DNA of 64,000 nucleotides from Amaranthus tricolor (Eukaryota > Streptophyta > Magnoliopsida > Caryophyllales > Amaranthaceae): contig NC_080062.1 of NCBI RefSeq assembly GCF_026212465.1, positions 2,583,501 through 2,647,500 of the forward strand, written 5' to 3'. The notes beneath the pieces were generated by a model. That model ran no database searches. It was given only the letters and a program-made list of their open reading frames with translations, and had not been told where the DNA came from. The position numbers and the translations under genes are program-made. Positions 59,501 to 64,000 of this stretch are shown here, piece by piece (the first letter of the stretch is position 1; each line of letters opens with the position of its first letter).

Positions 59501-61758
59501 TTGAAATTGTGAAATACAAACAATGAAGATAACCCATATTTTAGACCCTAAATTCTCTTAAATTGGTAGGTGTAGATCTAGTATGATAAAAATAGCAGAA
59601 TTTTAATTAGATTCAACCCAAACTGGATCCATAACTGTAAAGGATACCATTTTTTACAAATTAGCTTTTGATAATTGTTATAACCAAAATTTTATTTTTA
59701 TTTACAAATTATTATTTGAAACAGTCTCACAAATACATGCACTTTATACATAGGGTTAAATAGTCTATATGAAGTACATATTATAAGAGTATAAACCTCT
59801 ATTTTGAGCTTGTCTCACAAATAGTGAAAGAGGCACTCCCTTACAAGAATAGCGCTTTTTTACTTGTTACAAGCTAGGCTGAGAAAGAAAATAATATTTG
59901 TTAAAACTGAGATAAAATTTTATTTCACAAAATCATTTTTTTATATTTTAGGATAAGCTGTGTAAAGAAAGGATCAAATGAGATTTGAGATTAAATATTA
60001 CATTGAAGAAAGTGTCAGTTTTAACCATACAAGTGGAAGAATGTAGGGAGTGGTTGGAGCGTCCCAGACTCACAGCTAAGATAATAAATAGGCGCTCATG
60101 GTTGGTTTTGTTGTCCAACACATGTTTATTCGAGCTATCAGATTGATTTCGGGTCATGTATTTCATAGCAAGTTAACATCATATCCACATTAGTTTTTAC
60201 ATCATTATAAATCAATTTTTAAAGTCAAATCATTATCGATTTGATTATATAAGATCAAATCAATGTCGATTCGATTATATAAGGTCAGATCAATGTCGAG
60301 TCTAATTTCAAAACACCCTTCTACAATTCCATATTTCCTCCTAAAATTTCGCTGCACTGACATTAGCGCTCAACATTCCTGTTGGCTGTTAAACATGGAG
60401 TATTAAATTTGTATGAACATCCCACTGTCTAATACCGATAATCAAACAAGTCGTTACGCATATTCATTTAAGCTCTTTGACCATTTGAAATTGTCACACT
60501 TTTTATTTTAGTCTTTATTTTTACTTTTACTACAATTTTCTTTTATAAAAATCTCCGTACCACTTTCTTTAATTCTCATCTGTACAGTTTCTTTCTTTTT
60601 TCAATATCACTCACACAATTTGAATTCCCCACACATCTATAATCTTTGTGCAAAGTTTGTCATAGCAATATCAAAGAGATTAAGGGCGTACATATCTTGC
60701 ATGTCGATTCGAGTTATTTTCGTGAAACCAACCAGCAGTCGACAACTAATAACTAATCGCTAAATAACCTCTTGCATGTTATTGTGCAAAGAGATCATAA
60801 ATTCTTGTATGAGACTGTCTCATCGTGAAACGTGTCTCATACTTGGGTTAAATAACCCAATAATAGAAACTTTTAGCGCACCTTTTGTATGGACTTGTCT
60901 CACGGTGAGACGGTCTCATACAAGAAGGGCTAGGAGAGATTTACACTATATACTTCCTGTGTTCCATTATACTTGCAACTAGTAGTAAGGAGTCTAAATT
61001 TGCAGGTGGAACACCCTTCTGATATATCCAACACAACAGATGATAATTTCAAGCGTTGGTACTTCCAATCTTACAACTTCACACTAGTCATATTTTGGAG
61101 TCCATATCTTGTAAAAACAATAGACAATGACCCAAATGGAAGAACTGGGAAGACTTTTTGGGGTCTTCATCTAGACCAACCTAATCAAGTTTGGATCAAT
61201 GAAATTGACAACTTTCAGTATGTGATCATATCTGCCGGACAATGGTTCTTCCGACCTCTTATATACTACCAAAATAACCGGTTCATGGGTTGTCGATATT
61301 GCGAGATCGACAACCTTACTGAATACTCTCTGACATTTGGGTACCGGAATGCGTTTAGGACCGTCTTTCGGGCCCTTTTGGAAAGACAAAATTTCAAGGG
61401 GAAAGTGTACTTAAGGACATTTGTTCCTGCTCATTTTGAAGGGGGTGAGTGGGACAGTGGTGGGGATTGTTTGAAGAACAGGCCCTACAAGAGTAATGAG
61501 GTTCATTTGGAAGGGGAAACTTTGAATTTGTATGCAGCCCAAATGGAGGAGTTTAAGGAGGCCCAAGCATTGGCCCGACAACGCGGGCTTAGTTTTCAAG
61601 TTCTTGATATGACCCAGATTATGTTGATGAGGCCCGACGGGCACCCGAGTACTTACGGGCGTCCGGCCAATCTAACTTGGCCAAGTGATTGTGTCCATTG
61701 GTGCTTACCTGGGCCTATTGATGCTTGGAGTGATTTTTTGCTTGAGATGATGAACTGA
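56521..61758 (+). CDS. TBL-D: trichome birefringence-like O-acetyltransferase
   Basis: Exons 56521-57015 and 61006-61758 (donor gtaaat, acceptor TTGCAG, phase 0) encode 415 residues. It has a basic N-terminus, a membrane segment at about residues 18-37, and a variable stem longer than in TBL-B/C (N/Y/S-rich). The domain starts at [37 protein letters not shown] precedes GDS at residues 148-150. Exon 2 has [40 protein letters not shown] and DCVHWC (Asp393, His396). The block read SAGHWFFR in the sister genes is SAGQWFFR here. The last exon is otherwise closest in style to TBL-A/TBL-C. Likely a Golgi wall-polysaccharide O-acetyltransferase. The 4.0-kb intron carries MITEs. Confidence 0.95.
57269..57290. 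repeat. Short (AT)n run in TBL-D intron
   Basis: About 11 AT units. Confidence 0.85.
58561..58850. mobile_element. MITE with 9-bp flanking repeat in TBL-D intron
   Basis: The ends gaaaatttgtaaaaaatatt and aatattt-like/acaaattttcc are inverted repeats; the arms extend through a ttaacttaaaatac / gtattttaagtcaatta pair. Both sides carry tttataata (58552-58560 and 58851-58859). A 9-bp duplication suggests a Mutator-type MITE. Confidence 0.8.
59714..59851. repeat. Foldback MITE (short family), degenerate
   Basis: ttgaaacagtctcacaaat ... gggttaaatagtctat ... gaggcactcccttacaag. Confidence 0.55.
60802..60926. repeat. Foldback MITE (short family), best copy
   Basis: Arms ttcttgtatgagactgtct and agacggtctcatacaagaa are near-perfect inverted repeats; the next bases (catcgtga / tcacggtg) continue the pairing. 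Length about 125 bp; the middle has gggttaaataacccaataa. Confidence 0.8.
60951..60990. repeat. MITE terminus abutting the TBL-D acceptor
   Basis: tacttcctgtgttccattat followed by acttgcaact matches 51808-51846. Only about 15 bp separate it from the acceptor AG at 61004-61005. Confidence 0.55.
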
Positions 61759-61898
61759 ATGGAACAGGCTTTAGACAAAATGACTAATCTGCTTTTTTAG
61801 TCCAAAAGTTTTGGTAATTGTTAAAAACCAGTTTTTCAGTGACTAATTTATTGTATTCAAATTCAAACAAATACTATTAGTATTTTAAATACACAAAT

Positions 61899-62008
61899 TC
61901 TCGTGTGAGACGGTCCCACCATGAGACGTTCCTCATACATAGATTGAATAGCACAACTAATACAATTATTAGCATATGCGCTTCTTGTTTTGAGGTCGTC
62001 TTATAGAG
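61899..62008. repeat. Foldback MITE (short family) after TBL-D
   Basis: tctcgtgtgagacggtccca ... gattgaatagcacaactaat ... cttgttttgaggtcgtctta. The right arm is truncated. Confidence 0.6.
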
Positions 62009-62069
62009 CTACAATATCAATATAATATTGACTATACAAATCAGGCATTTTACTACATATACATAGTAT

Positions 62070-62176
62070 GTTAGCCTTCCGTTATGGGTATGGGTTGCCG
62101 CCTTCTTTCCCTCCCCAAACCCTGATCATAGTTTTCTACAAGCGGGATACACTTGCTAGGTGATGACGACGACGAC
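62070..62176 (+). repeat. SINE-like element downstream of TBL-D
   Basis: gttatgggtatgggttgccg, ccttctttccctccccaaac, cctgatcatag, aagcgggatacact and a gatgacgacgacgac tail. The best-preserved copy of the four in the window. Confidence 0.65.
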
Positions 62177-62479
62177 ATAGTATGCTAGCATTTTCTTATA
62201 TGCATATAGTTATGTTGAATAAAACTCCTCACTAATAAATCAATTAAGTTTACAGTTAAGGTGACAGGAATGCATCTTAAGCACCAAGTCCCATTTCACA
62301 ATTTGATCAACCTAACAAATCCAATATCAAACATTAGAATTAATGATCACTTTAATAGACTAAATGTACATGGGTCATCCCAATAGAGATAGCCTCACTA
62401 CAAAACCGTCTCATTTAAAAATTTGCATCTATTAACTTAGAAATTTTTTTTTAAATTAATATGAATGTTGCCTTCTTGA

Positions 62480-63058
62480 GAGTAGTTAATGATGCTGGAG
62501 AATGCTAGTCAGTAGAAGAGTGACTCCAAAATGGTTGTATGGTTGAACATTATAGGACTGTTAACCTCAAATGTAGTTAGAGGCCGAATGTCGGTAAACT
62601 TAGCCGCACAAATATCATGTTCATAGCAAAATTACTAGACCTCAAGTTCCTCGTTGTAAGATCAAGAGTCAAATCATCCGAAACATAGGAGCTCAGACGA
62701 GCAAGAGCAAGTGATGATCTCGTCTGAGCAAGTGTTCAAGCAAGAGGCATAGGCTCGGGAAGGTGTGCTTAGACAGGCACACAAAGGGCTCATGTGGGCA
62801 TGAGATGGTCCGAGTGAGCAATACTAGGTAAGCAAGGCCGAGTAGATTTGGCGATAGCTACTCAAACGAGCACCATAGGTGCTCAATTGAGGAACCTAGC
62901 TGCTCTTATAAGTAGTCCTTTAACCGAAAAAGCTATAAGGAAGAACCACCAAAGAGGGGGACTTATGTACAAGCAAGATTACTCCATTGGATAAGCTTAA
63001 GGGTAGCTCATATAAGCATTGTAAAGCTAGTTGAGTTTTTCGCGTTGTTGCTTTTGAC
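62480..63058. other. GC-richer unclassified repeat-like sequence
   Basis: Base composition rises sharply against the surrounding AT-rich DNA. Phrases built on gagcaag/gctcg recur. A perfect 11-bp inverted pair gctcagacgag (62691) / ctcgtctgagc (62719) is present. A TATA-like tcttataagtag lies near 62900. It looks like part of a retrotransposon LTR or leader, but I found no partner LTR or coding frame. Confidence 0.35.
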
Positions 63059-63233
63059 CTATGTTACTTGGACTCGAGTACTGATGTCGAATACTAGTAC
63101 GTGTTCAAGCGTCGGATACTTCTAAATATTCAATTTTACACCTAAAATGAAGTGTCTAAGTGCCATACCAATGTCCGAGCATCGAGGATCGGACACGGCT
63201 ACGTGAAGCAAAATGAAGAGTCCGAGTAACATA
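63059..63233. mobile_element. Foldback MITE of about 175 bp
   Basis: The ends ctatgttacttggactcg and agtccgagtaacata are inverted repeats. The interior has aatgaagtgtctaagtg and cgaggatcggacacgg. Flanks gcttttgac and gctcttgac are 9-bp near-duplicates, suggesting a Mutator-type MITE. Confidence 0.7.
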
Positions 63234-63242
63234 GCTCTTGAC

Positions 63243-64000
63243 ACTTTGCTACACTCTGTTTGTTGTTTTTCATCTCAACTCAAGCTCTAGCTAGATTTCT
63301 CCCCCATATTTTCACAACGCTCACTGTCTCCTTACTAACGATACGGCCAAATAATCGATCGCATAGGCCAGTTCTAATTGACACGCCAGTAGACGTCTAT
63401 TTTTGCTAGTTTAACCACCATTATAACAAGGATAATGATTTAGTATGTTAATGGTTCAAACATGATCCAGCTAGTGCTATACTAAAAAGAGTCTTACTAA
63501 CAATGGGAAGGTTATAAAACTTGCAACCCCTGATCAAAGAAGCCATCATTAGAAGAATTCAAATAAGGGATCTAGGATTGATAATTATCCCTTTCTCACT
63601 CTGATTTTGCTACACAACATTAAATGAAGCTCATATTGTAAAATCCAAGGTCGCATCGCATTGTGTCAGCCGTGTTGTAAAGGTTTTCAAAAACAACGAA
63701 TCGATATTTCTCACGTTGTAAAGGTATAAAACAATCGTATTATGGGTCATATCAAGGGATATCTTATGATTTTGACTAATATTCAAGTGTTACGATAACT
63801 GCATCACTTCTGTTACCGTTCCGTTACCGCCATCACTACTTCACCCTATGGTGTCAAATTCAAAGGAACAGAGTAAACATTCTACAGAAAAATGTTGCCA
63901 ACATTGGGTTGGAATTGTGAAAATGTTCATAATTAGCCACAAAATTCACATACCCAAAAACTGACACTTACATGAGTAAACCCTAAGAAGTAAAATTACA
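63243..64000. other. Repeat-like terminal stretch, no gene
   Basis: No open frame of interest. The segment near 63670-63830 (gtgttgtaaaggttttc ... cacgttgtaaaggtataaaa ... tctgttaccgttccgttacc) contains repeated phrases that look like a dispersed plant repeat, but its ends were not found. Confidence 0.4.

Overview
This is plant nuclear DNA, most likely from an eudicot. The evidence is AT-rich intergenic space, GT-AG introns of 0.9 to 4 kb, and dense plant transposons: Ty1/copia, a TRIM, hAT, mariner/Stowaway, CACTA and foldback MITEs. The repeat style and the gene sequences feel like Caryophyllales (spinach/beet/amaranth type), but I cannot prove the species from the sequence.

Two gene families are present. 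(1) TRICHOME BIREFRINGENCE-LIKE (TBL) polysaccharide O-acetyltransferases form a same-strand cluster. TBL-A is the last exon of a gene cut by the left edge (4604-5428). TBL-B (42857-45957), TBL-C (49724-54146) and TBL-D (56521-61758) are complete two-exon genes of 408, 410 and 415 codons. Exon 1 carries the membrane anchor and the GDS motif, exon 2 carries the DxxH motif, and the phase-0 intron is at the same place in all. A decayed exon-2 relic lies at about 33575-33826. (2) A four-exon purple acid phosphatase of the PAP29 type (17392-23020, 418 codons) sits between TBL-A and the rest. Its last exon, with intron and 3' flank, is repeated as a relic at about 31655-32090. The two relics suggest that a PAP-TBL unit was duplicated locally and then decayed.

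Layout. 0-4.6 kb is probable intron of TBL-A, with a 5S-rRNA-like relic and AAT microsatellites. 8.3-13.2 kb is a full-length broken copia element with unusual TA...TA LTR ends. 15.4-17.2 kb is a minus-strand LTR element with only gag remains, ending about 150 bp upstream of the PAP29 start codon. 17.4-23.0 kb is PAP29. 23.4-26.1 kb is a TRIM whose LTR is split by a hAT element; both have target-site duplications. 26.1-31.4 kb holds a MITE, an AT microsatellite and a mariner-like transposase with only two premature stops, followed by a 280-bp tandem array. 31.6-33.9 kb holds the PAP29 and TBL relics with a CACTA MITE between them. 35.3-37.1 kb is a collapsed CACTA element in which a 169-bp tandem array replaces the middle. 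37.1-42.8 kb is empty apart from MITEs. 42.8-61.8 kb is the TBL-B/C/D array, with introns loaded with MITEs, SINE-like copies and AT microsatellites. 62-64 kb is repeat-rich sequence.

The TBL proteins are expected to act in the Golgi, adding O-acetyl groups to wall polysaccharides (xyloglucan-type clade is an inference). The PAP29-type enzyme is a secreted metallophosphoesterase. Nothing in the sequence links the two functionally. I found no tRNA gene, intact rRNA gene, CRISPR array or clearly new multi-gene system. The novelty is in local gene-cluster evolution and the nested transposons.
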